From contig DAOVWI010000077.1 in assembly GCA_030636765.1 (NCBI GenBank), forward strand, positions 1 through 9,607: a DNA stretch of 9,607 nt, in the 5' to 3' direction. Origin of the DNA: Gemmatimonadales bacterium. GTDB taxonomy: Bacteria > Gemmatimonadota > Gemmatimonadetes > Palauibacterales > Palauibacteraceae. The translations under genes and the position numbers were made by a program. Below the pieces are notes generated by a model. It was not told the DNA's origin. It worked only from the letters and a program-made list of their open reading frames with translations, and did no database searches. Positions 1 through 6,377 of the stretch are shown here, piece by piece. How positions within the stretch are numbered: the stretch's first letter is position 1; every line of letters starts with the position of its first letter.

Positions 1-1545
1 GACATAGCGGCCGTCCGGCGTCCAGGACGGATCGATGCTGTTTCCCTCGAGGTTCGGCAACGGTTCGATCTCGTCGATCGCCAGATCGTAGATCGCGAGC
101 TGGCTCGCTCCGAAGTCGAGCGTGCGGATCTCGCTGTCGAAGCGGTCCGTCACGAAGACGATCCGGCTTCCATCCGGCGAGAACGACGGGTCGAGGTCCG
201 CGAACGGATCGTCGGTTAGGCGCCGGTGCTCTTCGGTCTCCAGGTCGACCATCCACAGGTCCGAGAATCCACCCTGCATCGCCGAGAAGGCGATCGTGCG
301 CCCATCGTTCGACCACGTCGGGTTGGTGATCTCGTCCAGCTCCTGGAAACGGTACTCCCGGACCCGGTCGCCGCTGTGCACGTTGATGATCGTGATCACG
401 GGGCGTCCCTGCGTCACGCCGGCCAACGCGAACCGCTCGCCATCCGGGGCCCAGCTTCCCGAGGAGGCGATGAACTGCAGCGCCTCGAAGTGCGGGTCCA
501 CGGCGGCGTTGGTGATCTTCCTCTTCGTCTTGCCTGTGTTGGCATCGGCCAGGAAGAGGTCGATCGAGAAGAGGCCTGCCTCGGACAGGTAGAGGATCTC
601 GGAGCCGTCGGGGCTGAGCGAAGGAGCCACGTTCTGACGCCCGCCAGGGTGGTCCGTGCCGATGATGATCTCGCCGTACGTGTCCGGCGGATCCGTGACC
701 GCGATGATCGGCTCGTAGGCTTCCAGGGTCGCCTCGTGCCACTGGGTCGACAGCGTGTCGATCGTGATCCCGAGCACCGCCTGGAAGGCCCCGATCGCGC
801 TCCCCGTCCGGCCGGCCACCTTCAGGATCCGGCCGACGATCTCATCCCCGTACGTCCCCGCGACGAACGACCAGAGCGCCTGGCCATAGCGGTAGGGGAA
901 GAAGCGAGGATCGTTCAGCTGGCTGATCGTCGGCAGGCAGTCGCACTCCACCCCATCCCTCATCCACATCGCCGTGTTGGGATCGATCGGGCCGACCGAC
1001 AGGTACTCGGCCATCCCCTCGATGAACCAGAGGGGCAGCCGGATCGCGCCCGGGATGTCCACTCCCGCCGCGTTCGGGCCCTGGCCCGTAATGTCGAACT
1101 GGAAGGCGTGGACGAGCTCGTGGCCCAGCACGTGGTCGCTCGCCGACATGCTGTTCTGCAGCGGGAGCACCACCCGGCGCTTGAGGATCTCGGTGAAGCC
1201 CCCGGTCGCCTCGCCTACCTGCTGCGGCGTGGTGTTCGTCTGCTCGAAGTGCGGGTGCGCCGCGTAGAGGACCAGCGGCTGCCGGGCACGGATCTCGTGG
1301 TTGAGGATCCGGGAGAACCTCGCGTACCAGCGCTCCGCCATCCGCCCCGCCATCAGGGCCGCCTGCCGCTCCTCCTCGTAGAAGTAGAGGTCGAAGTGTT
1401 CGGTGCGGATAATCTCCCATTCGAAGGCCTCGTAATTGACCTTGTTCCGCCCGAAATACTGCGCCGAGGCGCTCGAAGCGGCGGGGCCAAGAGCCACGGC
1501 CATCACCGCGCTCCAGAGCAGGAGTGAACGACGTACACAGCGCAT
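1..1545 (-). CDS. Exported peptidase MA-like / TolB-propeller protein, C-terminus beyond window
   Basis: The minus-strand frame is open from the ATG at 1545 to the left edge (515 codons, no stop). Residues 1-29 look like a Sec signal peptide: basic start (R2, R5, R6), a hydrophobic stretch, and cleavage near SASA-Q29. Residues 45-280 form a zinc-peptidase domain of the gluzincin (MA) type: HELVH at 142-146 gives two zinc histidines and the catalytic Glu143, and WFIEGMAEY at 173-181 supplies the likely third ligand, Glu176. From about residue 305 come PD40/TolB-like propeller repeats with cores SPDG, APDG, SNDG, SPDG and TPDG near 311, 366, 412, 456 and 509. The protein is therefore an envelope or periplasmic peptidase with a propeller, substrate unknown. 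Relatives often continue into a BamA-like beta-barrel, which cannot be checked here. The start is supported by GGAGGT at 1554-1549, four to five bases upstream. It is transcribed divergently from metE. Confidence 0.88.
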   Translation of the reverse strand, partial: MRCVRRSLLLWSAVMAVALGPAASSASAQYFGRNKVNYEAFEWEIIRTEHFDLYFYEEERQAALMAGRMAERWYARFSRILNHEIRARQPLVLYAAHPHFEQTNTTPQQVGEATGGFTEILKRRVVLPLQNSMSASDHVLGHELVHAFQFDITGQGPNAAGVDIPGAIRLPLWFIEGMAEYLSVGPIDPNTAMWMRDGVECDCLPTISQLNDPRFFPYRYGQALWSFVAGTYGDEIVGRILKVAGRTGSAIGAFQAVLGITIDTLSTQWHEATLEAYEPIIAVTDPPDTYGEIIIGTDHPGGRQNVAPSLSPDGSEILYLSEAGLFSIDLFLADANTGKTKRKITNAAVDPHFEALQFIASSGSWAPDGERFALAGVTQGRPVITIINVHSGDRVREYRFQELDEITNPTWSNDGRTIAFSAMQGGFSDLWMVDLETEEHRRLTDDPFADLDPSFSPDGSRIVFVTDRFDSEIRTLDFGASQLAIYDLAIDEIEPLPNLEGNSIDPSWTPDGRYV

Positions 1546-1548
1546 CAG

Positions 1549-1554
1549 ACCTCC
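1549..1554 (-). promoter_or_regulatory. Shine-Dalgarno of the peptidase/propeller gene
   Basis: On the minus strand GGAGGT lies three bases before the ATG at 1545, a strong anti-16S match at slightly short spacing. It decides the start in favour of this ATG, which also places the signal peptide at the very N-terminus. Confidence 0.7.
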
Positions 1555-1609
1555 ATCACCAATGCCGGCGGCAGGCGAGCAACGTACTGCGGGTCGCCCA
1601 ATGTAGGCT

Positions 1610-1666
1610 CTCGCCCGGAGGGCCGCCAGAACGAAAACCGGCGCAGCCGGTGCGGCCTCGGGCGAG
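1610..1666. repeat. Composite 57-base inverted repeat (three stacked stems)
   Basis: On the plus strand CTCGCCCG (1610-1617) pairs perfectly with CGGGCGAG (1659-1666). Inside it GGCCGC (1621-1626) pairs with GCGGCC (1652-1657), and inside that ACCGGC (1637-1642) pairs with GCCGGT (1646-1651) across a GCA loop. The interruptions are GAG opposite T, and a ten-base bulge (1627-1636) on the 5' side only. That gives 20 perfect pairs in 57 bases. It lies about 65 bases upstream of the peptidase gene and about 300 bases upstream of metE. It could fold in RNA from either strand. On the minus strand the inner stem is followed by TTTTCGTT, a poor terminator. It might also be a dispersed palindromic repeat. 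Confidence 0.65.
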
Positions 1667-1670
1667 TTCG

Positions 1671-1684
1671 ACCCATAACCCATA
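1671..1684. repeat. Tandem 7-base direct repeat
   Basis: ACCCATA occurs twice back to back at 1671-1677 and 1678-1684 (TATGGGT twice on the minus strand), followed by CC. It sits in the divergent intergenic region beside the large inverted repeat. Short direct repeats in such positions can be activator or response-regulator sites, but with only two copies chance is possible. Confidence 0.4.
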
Positions 1685-1812
1685 CCGGTAAGACTGGATC
1701 GTCGCACCAAGCGTTACATCACGTGGCAGGAATCGCCAGGACACACGCCGGGCTCGCTCTCAAGAAACGTCTCACCCCCTTGAAACCGCACATCCGGGGC
1801 GGGGTTCCGGGA

Positions 1813-1845
1813 GCCGCTGCCTGGCGCGCGACCAGGGAGAGCGGC
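1813..1845 (+). repeat. Hairpin in the metE leader
   Basis: GCCGCT (1813-1818) pairs with AGCGGC (1840-1845), and CCTGG (1820-1824) with CCAGG (1832-1836). The terminal loop is CGCGCGA, and an asymmetric internal loop has G on one side and GAG on the other. It would form in the RNA about 120 bases before metE. The G opposite GAG arrangement resembles the GAG opposite T interruption of the hairpin at 1610-1666, but the sequences are not otherwise alike. Confidence 0.5.
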
Positions 1846-1907
1846 CCCATCCCACGTGCAGAGCGGCCGTATGGCGCGTAGACTATACGCCCTGTTGACC
1901 TTCGCGA

Positions 1908-1940
1908 TCCCGTGACTTCGACACGGGACCCCGGTTTTTT
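1908..1940 (+). terminator. Terminator-like hairpin upstream of metE
   Basis: TCCCGTG (1908-1914) pairs with CACGGGA (1922-1928): seven perfect pairs with loop ACTTCGA. After CCCCGG comes a run of six T at 1935-1940, 24 bases before the metE ATG. The hairpin plus T-run is what an intrinsic terminator looks like, although the six-base gap between stem and T-run is longer than ideal. No plus-strand gene lies just upstream, so if it is active it would act as an attenuator inside the metE leader. An alternative pairing exists: CCGGGG at 1794-1799 is complementary to CCCCGG at 1929-1934. In GC-rich DNA both could be accidental. Confidence 0.45.
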
Positions 1941-1963
1941 GACTCCAGGATCTCGAGACAACC

Positions 1964-4273
1964 ATGACGCTGGCAGCCAACCTCGGCTTTCCACGAATAG
2001 GGCCGGATCGAGAGCTGAAGCGGGTGACGGAACGCTACTGGGCCGGCCGGGTGGACGAGGCCGAGCTCCGGCGCGTCGCGGCCGAGCTCCGGGCGGCGAA
2101 CTGGAGGCTCCAGGCCGAAGCCGGGATCGACCTCTTGCCGTCGAACGACTTCTCGCTGTACGACCACGTTCTGGACACGATCGCCCTCCTCGGGGCGGTG
2201 CCGCCCCGCTATGGGTGGACGGGCGATGCCGTGGGCCTGGACGTCTATTTTGCCATGGCGCGAGGGGCTCAGACGGAAGCCCTCGACGTCCCAGCCATGG
2301 AGATGACCAAGTGGTTCGATACGAACTACCACTACATCGTTCCCGAGTTCTGGCCCGGCCAGTCCTTCCGCGCGGCGAGCTCCAAGCCGTTCGACGAGTT
2401 CAGGGAGGCTCTCGCGCTCGGCATGCACACCCGGCCCGTGCTCTTGGGTCCTGTCAGCTTCCTCCTGCTCGGAAAGACGAGGGAGGGGAGCTTTGATCCG
2501 CTCGCCGCCCACCTCGAGGCCGTCACCTCCGTGTACGCCGGTGTTCTTCGAGAGCTGTTCGATCTCGGGGCGGAGTGGGTGCAGCTGGATGAGCCGTGTT
2601 TCGTCGAGGACCGCAGTGCGGCCGAGCTCGAAGCGCTGGCGGCGGCGTACGGCGCGCTGGCCGAGGCAAAGGGCGGCGGAAAGCTGCTCGTTCAAACGTA
2701 CTTCGGCCACGTCGGCGAGGCATACCCGGTCCTGGCGGCCCTGCCGGTCGAGGGGCTTGGCCTCGACCTGGTGCGGGGCCGGGGCAACCGGGATCTGATC
2801 GACCTTCATGGCTTCCCCGAGGATAAGCACCTCTCCGCCGGCGTGGTGGATGGCCGAAACGTTTGGCTCAACGATCTCGGCAGCTCGCTCGACCAGCTCG
2901 AAGGTCTGGCCTCCATGATCGGCACCGACCGGCTCATCGTGTCCCCCTCCTGCTCGCTGCTCCACGTCCCGATCGACGCGGCGTCCGAGACGGAGCTGGA
3001 CGACGAGCTGCGCTCCTGGCTTTCCTTCGCGGCGCAGAAGCTGGCGGAGGTCGACACGCTGAAGCGCGGCCTGGAGAGCGGGCGTGAGGCGATCGCCGAC
3101 GAGCTCAAGGTCAATCGAGAGCGGCTCGATTCCAGGGCCGTCTCACCCCGCACCCGCAACCCGACCGTCCGGGAGCGGCTGGGCAGCATCGACCCCCTTA
3201 CCGCGGGTCGCGAGGAGTCCTTCTCTGAGCGAAGCATCGCTCAGCAAGAACGCCTCGGGCTCCCCGCCCTCCCGGCCACGACGATCGGCTCCTTCCCGCA
3301 GCACGCGGAGGTCCGAAAGAGGCGGCTCGCCTTTCGCCGTGGAGAGCTGGACCGCGATTCGTACGTACGGTTCGTCGAGGCCGAGATCCAGCGATGCATC
3401 GAGGTGCAGGAGGACGCCGGCCTCGACGTTCTCGTTCACGGGGAGTTCGAGCGGAACGACATGGTGGAGTACTTTGCCCAGCGCTTCGAGGGCTACGCCT
3501 TCACCCGCAACGGATGGGTGCAGTCCTACGGATCGCGCTACGTGAAGCCGCCGATCCTGTTTGGAGACGTCAGCCGGCCCGAGCCGATCACCGTCCGCTG
3601 GTGGCAGGCGGCAAGCTCCCGCACGAAGCTGCCCGTGAAGGGGATGCTCACAGGACCGGTCACCATGCTCCAGTGGAGCTTTGTGCGCGACGACCAGCCG
3701 CGTTCCGACACGTGCTTCCAGCTCGCGCTGGCGGTGGGGTACGAGGTGCTCGATTTGGAGGCGGCGGGCGCGCCGATCATCCAGGTGGATGAGCCCGCCC
3801 TCCGCGAGGGCCTTCCGCTTCGCCGCTCGGAGTGGGACGAGTATCTGCGCTGGGCCGTGGCGGCGTTCAGGCTCGCCACGTCGGGAGTGCGCGCCGAAAC
3901 ACAGGTCCACACCCACATGTGCTACTCGGAGTTCAACGACATCATCGATCACATAGCGCGGATGGACGCCGACGTTCTCCTGATCGAGAACGCCCGCTCC
4001 GACAAAGAGCTACTCGAAGTCTTCCGCGACTTCGAGTACGAGCGGGCGATCGGGCCGGGCGTGTACGACATCCACTCGCCGCGCGTCCCCTCGGTCGAGG
4101 AGATGGCGGCCGGACTCCGCGCGTCGCTTCGCGTACTGCCCTCCACGCGGTTGTGGGTGGTCCCCGACTGCGGCTTGAAGACGCGGGCCTACGAGGAAGT
4201 GATCCCGGCGCTGAAGAACATGGTTGCGGCGGCTCGTGCGGTACGTGAAGCCCCTGAAACCGCCGCCACGTAG
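1964..4273 (+). CDS. metE: 5-methyltetrahydropteroyltriglutamate-homocysteine methyltransferase (MetE)
   Basis: This is the cobalamin-independent methionine synthase. It transfers the methyl group of 5-methyltetrahydropteroyl-triglutamate to homocysteine, the last step of methionine synthesis, in the cytosol. Its 769 residues match the usual length (E. coli about 753). The N-terminal barrel (1 to about 370) opens with LGFPRIG, near the E. coli start, which supports this ATG. A linker follows, then the catalytic barrel (about 435-755). All key residues are visible: zinc ligands His651, Cys653 (HTHMCYSEF), Glu675 and Cys736 (PDCGLKTR); homocysteine contacts IGS 441-443, Glu494 (VHGEFERND) and Asp609 (DEPALREG); proton donor His704 (YDIHSP). 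They sit at a constant +10 offset from E. coli MetE. The ribosome site is weak (AGGA at 1947-1950). The leader carries a possible attenuator. No truncation or frameshift is seen. Confidence 0.98.
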   Translation: MTLAANLGFPRIGPDRELKRVTERYWAGRVDEAELRRVAAELRAANWRLQAEAGIDLLPSNDFSLYDHVLDTIALLGAVPPRYGWTGDAVGLDVYFAMARGAQTEALDVPAMEMTKWFDTNYHYIVPEFWPGQSFRAASSKPFDEFREALALGMHTRPVLLGPVSFLLLGKTREGSFDPLAAHLEAVTSVYAGVLRELFDLGAEWVQLDEPCFVEDRSAAELEALAAAYGALAEAKGGGKLLVQTYFGHVGEAYPVLAALPVEGLGLDLVRGRGNRDLIDLHGFPEDKHLSAGVVDGRNVWLNDLGSSLDQLEGLASMIGTDRLIVSPSCSLLHVPIDAASETELDDELRSWLSFAAQKLAEVDTLKRGLESGREAIADELKVNRERLDSRAVSPRTRNPTVRERLGSIDPLTAGREESFSERSIAQQERLGLPALPATTIGSFPQHAEVRKRRLAFRRGELDRDSYVRFVEAEIQRCIEVQEDAGLDVLVHGEFERNDMVEYFAQRFEGYAFTRNGWVQSYGSRYVKPPILFGDVSRPEPITVRWWQAASSRTKLPVKGMLTGPVTMLQWSFVRDDQPRSDTCFQLALAVGYEVLDLEAAGAPIIQVDEPALREGLPLRRSEWDEYLRWAVAAFRLATSGVRAETQVHTHMCYSEFNDIIDHIARMDADVLLIENARSDKELLEVFRDFEYERAIGPGVYDIHSPRVPSVEEMAAGLRASLRVLPSTRLWVVPDCGLKTRAYEEVIPALKNMVAAARAVREAPETAAT

Positions 4274-4279
4274 GCGGCG
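4261..4279 (+). repeat. GC-rich hairpin straddling the metE stop codon
   Basis: CGCCGCC (4261-4267), loop ACGTA, GGCGGCG (4273-4279): seven perfect G-C pairs, with the TAG stop (4271-4273) in the loop/stem junction. No T-run follows, so it is unlikely to be an efficient intrinsic terminator. It may stabilise the metE message 3' end or set the ratio of metE to the downstream gene. Confidence 0.5.
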
Positions 4280-4316
4280 AGGCAGCCGAAACCACCAATT
4301 CGTAGGTATCCGATTC

Positions 4317-4712
4317 ATGAAGGAAGTGAGCTACGCTTTCCACAGAGCGCTGCCCGGAACGTCGTATGATGAGGCGATCTTGCGGGTGGAATCCGCCCTC
4401 AAGGATCAGGGATTCGGTATCCTCACCCGGATCGACGTCCGTCAGACCCTAAGGGATAAGATCGACGTCGATTTTCGTCCGTACATCATCCTCGGAGCGT
4501 GCAACCCGGGCCTGGCGCATCGAGCGCTCAGCGCGGATGACAACGTGGGCCTGCTTCTCCCGTGCAACGTGGTGGTCGCCGAGACGGACGACGGCGCGGA
4601 GGTAGGGTTCGCGAACCCAAAGTCGATGCTCGACATCGCGGACTCACCGGAGGTGCGGCCGGTGGCGGATGAGGCGGAGGAGCTGCTTCGCCGGGCGTGC
4701 GCCGCTCTTTAG
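4317..4712 (+). CDS. DUF302 domain protein
   Basis: A small cytosolic protein of 131 residues made almost wholly of one DUF302 domain; its biochemical role is unknown. The family hallmarks are present: an acidic stretch DVDF followed by YIILGACNPGLAHRAL (56-71) and GLLLPCNVVV (78-87), with conserved Cys62 and Cys83, then an FANPKSML segment (99-105). No signal peptide or membrane segment is seen. The ATG at 4317 is preferred because it starts right at the domain and has AGGT at 4304-4307 upstream; an in-frame start at 4224 would lie inside metE and add a basic, low-complexity 31-residue tail. The gene follows metE by 43 bases on the same strand, so cotranscription is plausible, but a functional tie to methionine synthesis is not shown. 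Confidence 0.9.
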   Translation: MKEVSYAFHRALPGTSYDEAILRVESALKDQGFGILTRIDVRQTLRDKIDVDFRPYIILGACNPGLAHRALSADDNVGLLLPCNVVVAETDDGAEVGFANPKSMLDIADSPEVRPVADEAEELLRRACAAL

Positions 4713-4719
4713 CAGATCG

Positions 4720-4772
4720 CTGTTGGCCTAACAGGTCGCTGAAGAACCTTGGCGGGCCGCGCTAGCGACCTG
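4720..4772. terminator. Inverted repeat between convergent genes
   Basis: CAGGTCGCT (4732-4740) and AGCGACCTG (4764-4772) are perfect nine-base inverted copies around a 23-base loop. The right arm ends directly beside the stop codon of the minus-strand hydrolase (4775-4773). A small competing hairpin, CTGTT (4720-4724) with AACAG (4730-4734), overlaps the left arm. The site separates two convergent genes, so a bidirectional terminator or transcript-end structure is the simplest reading. There is no T-run on either strand, which lowers confidence in intrinsic termination. Confidence 0.45.
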
Positions 4773-6173
4773 CTAGCGGGCGTCCGACGCGGCAGCGAGG
4801 TTCTGCTCCAGAAACCGGAGGGCGCGCGGCCAGGAGTCCCGCTCCGCGTCCGCGTACCCTTCGGGCGTGCCTCCGAGCGGGAAGCTAGGGGCGTACGGTA
4901 ACCCGGTGGTCGGCCGAAACGGCCGGCCGATCGCGTGGCCGGCCCCTTCGTACGCGAGGTGCAGCACCGGGAACGGGTGGTCGCTGCGCCGCAGCCGAAG
5001 GACGATCTGTTCCCCCATGTGCGAGGAGGGCCAGAGAAGGTCGTCGCGGCCGGAGACCAGGAGCACCGCCCCGTTGATCCGCTCCACATGTATCGCCGCA
5101 GCCGCTACCTTCGCCGAGTCGTCCAGGCTCGCCCGGTAAAGGTGCGTCAGGGCCTGTGGCCCGCCTCCCGCGTACCCGCGGATCCGTCTCTGGTCCGAGC
5201 TGAACGGGACGTACGGCATGGACTTGCCGTCCCGCGCCCAGGACGAACCAGGACCGGAGCTGAAGTCGAGACCCTGCCACACGACGTGGCTGGGTGCGTA
5301 CGCGACGACGACCCGCAGCTCCGGGTGCGAGGCTGCCAGCAGGAGGGCCAGCTCCGCCCCCTTGGAGCCGCCCCAGACTCCAAGGCGTGCCGAATCCGCC
5401 ACGGGCCACGAGCGCAGCCAGGCCAGCGCCCTCTCCAGGTACTCCAGCGGCACGAGCGAGACGCCCTGCGCCAGCTCCTCCATCCCGGGCAGCGGCTTCC
5501 CATCGGCGTCGGGCCAACTGCAGTAGGCCGTGGCGAGGGCCGCGAATCCGTGGGATGCGAGCGCCGCCGCGGTCGCTTCGGCGCTCCGGATCCCGCACTC
5601 CGAGCCGCCCAGCACGAGCAGCGCCGGGAAGCCCTCCCGGGGCGCCTGGCCGGCCGGCTGAAAGAACGTGGCGACGAGGCCGTTCTCTCGCACCGGTCTC
5701 GCCTGGACACCAGGTCGCATCAGGTATCGCACGAGAGCAGCCTCCGCGACCACCGCGCCATCCACCTCGGCGGTCAGCCGAACCGTCTGCGCGTTCGCAA
5801 GACCCGGCGGAGCGATCACCGTGCCGGCCGTGTCCCGTGCCGCCGACCAGAAGACTCCCATGCGATCGGGCGCGAAGTACGTGCCCGAGATCGGCGCGGC
5901 CTCGGTCAGGTTGACTCTCCCCTCGCCGTCGGCCACGAAACCGGCACTCGACACCCAGGTGCCCCCTGCGGATGAGGCGACCATCCGGAGCGTGACTCCC
6001 TGCATCGGCCGCAGCCCGGAGATGGAGATCTCCACGCCTTCATCGATCATCACCGTGTCGGCCCCGACGCTGAGGGTGACCTGAGCGAGCGCCGGCGTGC
6101 CCGCAGCGGACAGGATCGTGCCCGCAGCGAGGCGAACGGCGACCCTGAGGCCGAACAGGCTCCTGGGCAGCAT
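4773..6173 (-). CDS. Exported acyl-CoA thioesterase/BAAT-family hydrolase
   Basis: A 466-residue alpha/beta hydrolase of the acyl-CoA thioester hydrolase / bile acid-CoA:amino acid N-acyltransferase (BAAT) family. Residues 1-30 form a clear Sec signal peptide ending PALA-Q31. Residues about 32-150 match the N-terminal beta-sandwich (DEGVEISISGL, then MGVFWSA near 105-111). The C-terminal hydrolase domain (about 165-460) has GGSECG at 189-194 (oxyanion region), the nucleophile elbow GGSKGAE with Ser270, an acid at Asp377 or Asp378 (SGRDDLLW), and His413 (EGAGHAIG). Serine rather than cysteine at the nucleophile favours hydrolysis over amino-acid conjugation. The ATG at 6173 is chosen because it gives the signal peptide at the N-terminus; a GTG at 6323 would bury it behind 50 extra residues and overlap the divergent gene's region. 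A Shine-Dalgarno is not obvious. Export is odd for an acyl-CoA enzyme, so the true substrate may be an ester or amide. Confidence 0.88.
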   Translation of the reverse strand: MLPRSLFGLRVAVRLAAGTILSAAGTPALAQVTLSVGADTVMIDEGVEISISGLRPMQGVTLRMVASSAGGTWVSSAGFVADGEGRVNLTEAAPISGTYFAPDRMGVFWSAARDTAGTVIAPPGLANAQTVRLTAEVDGAVVAEAALVRYLMRPGVQARPVRENGLVATFFQPAGQAPREGFPALLVLGGSECGIRSAEATAAALASHGFAALATAYCSWPDADGKPLPGMEELAQGVSLVPLEYLERALAWLRSWPVADSARLGVWGGSKGAELALLLAASHPELRVVVAYAPSHVVWQGLDFSSGPGSSWARDGKSMPYVPFSSDQRRIRGYAGGGPQALTHLYRASLDDSAKVAAAAIHVERINGAVLLVSGRDDLLWPSSHMGEQIVLRLRRSDHPFPVLHLAYEGAGHAIGRPFRPTTGLPYAPSFPLGGTPEGYADAERDSWPRALRFLEQNLAAASDAR

Positions 6174-6377
6174 CGAGACGGTCTTGAGACTTCGGATAGC
6201 TTGCTCTCCCTGCAATTCGACTGTGAGGCCTGAAGCTAAGAGGGGCGGACCCGAACCTGCAAAAGCGGGCACGTCGGCCGGAGTTTCCGGGCGACACCCT
6301 TTTTGTCCGGTGCCCACCACCACACTTTCCCCGCAACCGCCGTGCAGGTACGTGCAGCTTCCTCAACGCCGAGCTCG
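6174..6377. promoter_or_regulatory. Divergent promoter region, hydrolase / acyl-CoA synthetase
   Basis: These 204 bases lie between the starts of two divergent genes and should hold both promoters. I see only weak candidates: on the minus strand TTGCAG, 18 bases, TAGCTT; nothing convincing on the plus strand. A small hairpin, CCGGA-GTT-TCCGG (6278-6290), is followed nine bases later by T5 (6300-6304), too weak to call a terminator. No operator-like long palindrome is evident. Confidence 0.4.

Larger units (their letters stand above)
1546..1963. promoter_or_regulatory. Divergent intergenic region / metE leader
   Basis: This 418-base stretch separates the minus-strand peptidase gene from plus-strand metE. 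I find no credible gene in it: the short frames have no ribosome site and no family resemblance. It must hold promoters for both directions, but no good -35/-10 pair stands out; a weak TACATT at 1605-1600 (minus) has no matching -35. It contains a 57-base composite hairpin (1610-1666), a tandem 7-base repeat (1671-1684), a second hairpin with an internal loop (1813-1845), a small hairpin (1876-1890: GCGTA, loop GACTA, TACGC) and a terminator-like hairpin plus T6 (1908-1940) shortly before the metE ATG. I could not match it to the SAM-I, SAM-II, SAH or cobalamin riboswitch consensus by eye. A metE leader under attenuation control is an inference. Confidence 0.55.

Noticed and set aside
226..1527. 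A 433-codon plus-strand open frame
   Set aside because: The opposite strand holds the peptidase/propeller gene with HExxH and PD40 repeats; this frame is its shadow, rich in R, D, V and P.
1720..1745. Partial likeness to a B12-box (GGCAGG...CCAGG) that would suggest a cobalamin riboswitch
   Set aside because: The spacing is wrong, the match lies on the minus strand relative to metE, and the other conserved cobalamin-riboswitch segments are missing.
1714..1994. Two overlapping minus-strand frames of 88 and 91 codons before metE
   Set aside because: No ribosome site and no recognisable protein; they cross the inverted repeats and the metE start, so the region is better read as regulatory.
1883..2965. 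A 360-codon minus-strand open frame opposite metE
   Set aside because: It lies antisense to a clear MetE frame with all catalytic residues; its composition (R, G, P, H rich) and lack of any domain mark it as a GC-driven shadow.
4935..5975. A 346-codon plus-strand open frame
   Set aside because: It is antisense to the BAAT-family hydrolase with signal peptide and catalytic triad; no domain of its own.
6303..6377. TTG start at 6303 for the acyl-CoA synthetase and GTG start at 6323 for the divergent hydrolase
   Set aside because: These starts would make the two divergent genes overlap at their 5' ends, and the added residues resemble nothing in either family; the ATGs at 6378 and 6173 fit the domain and signal-peptide positions.
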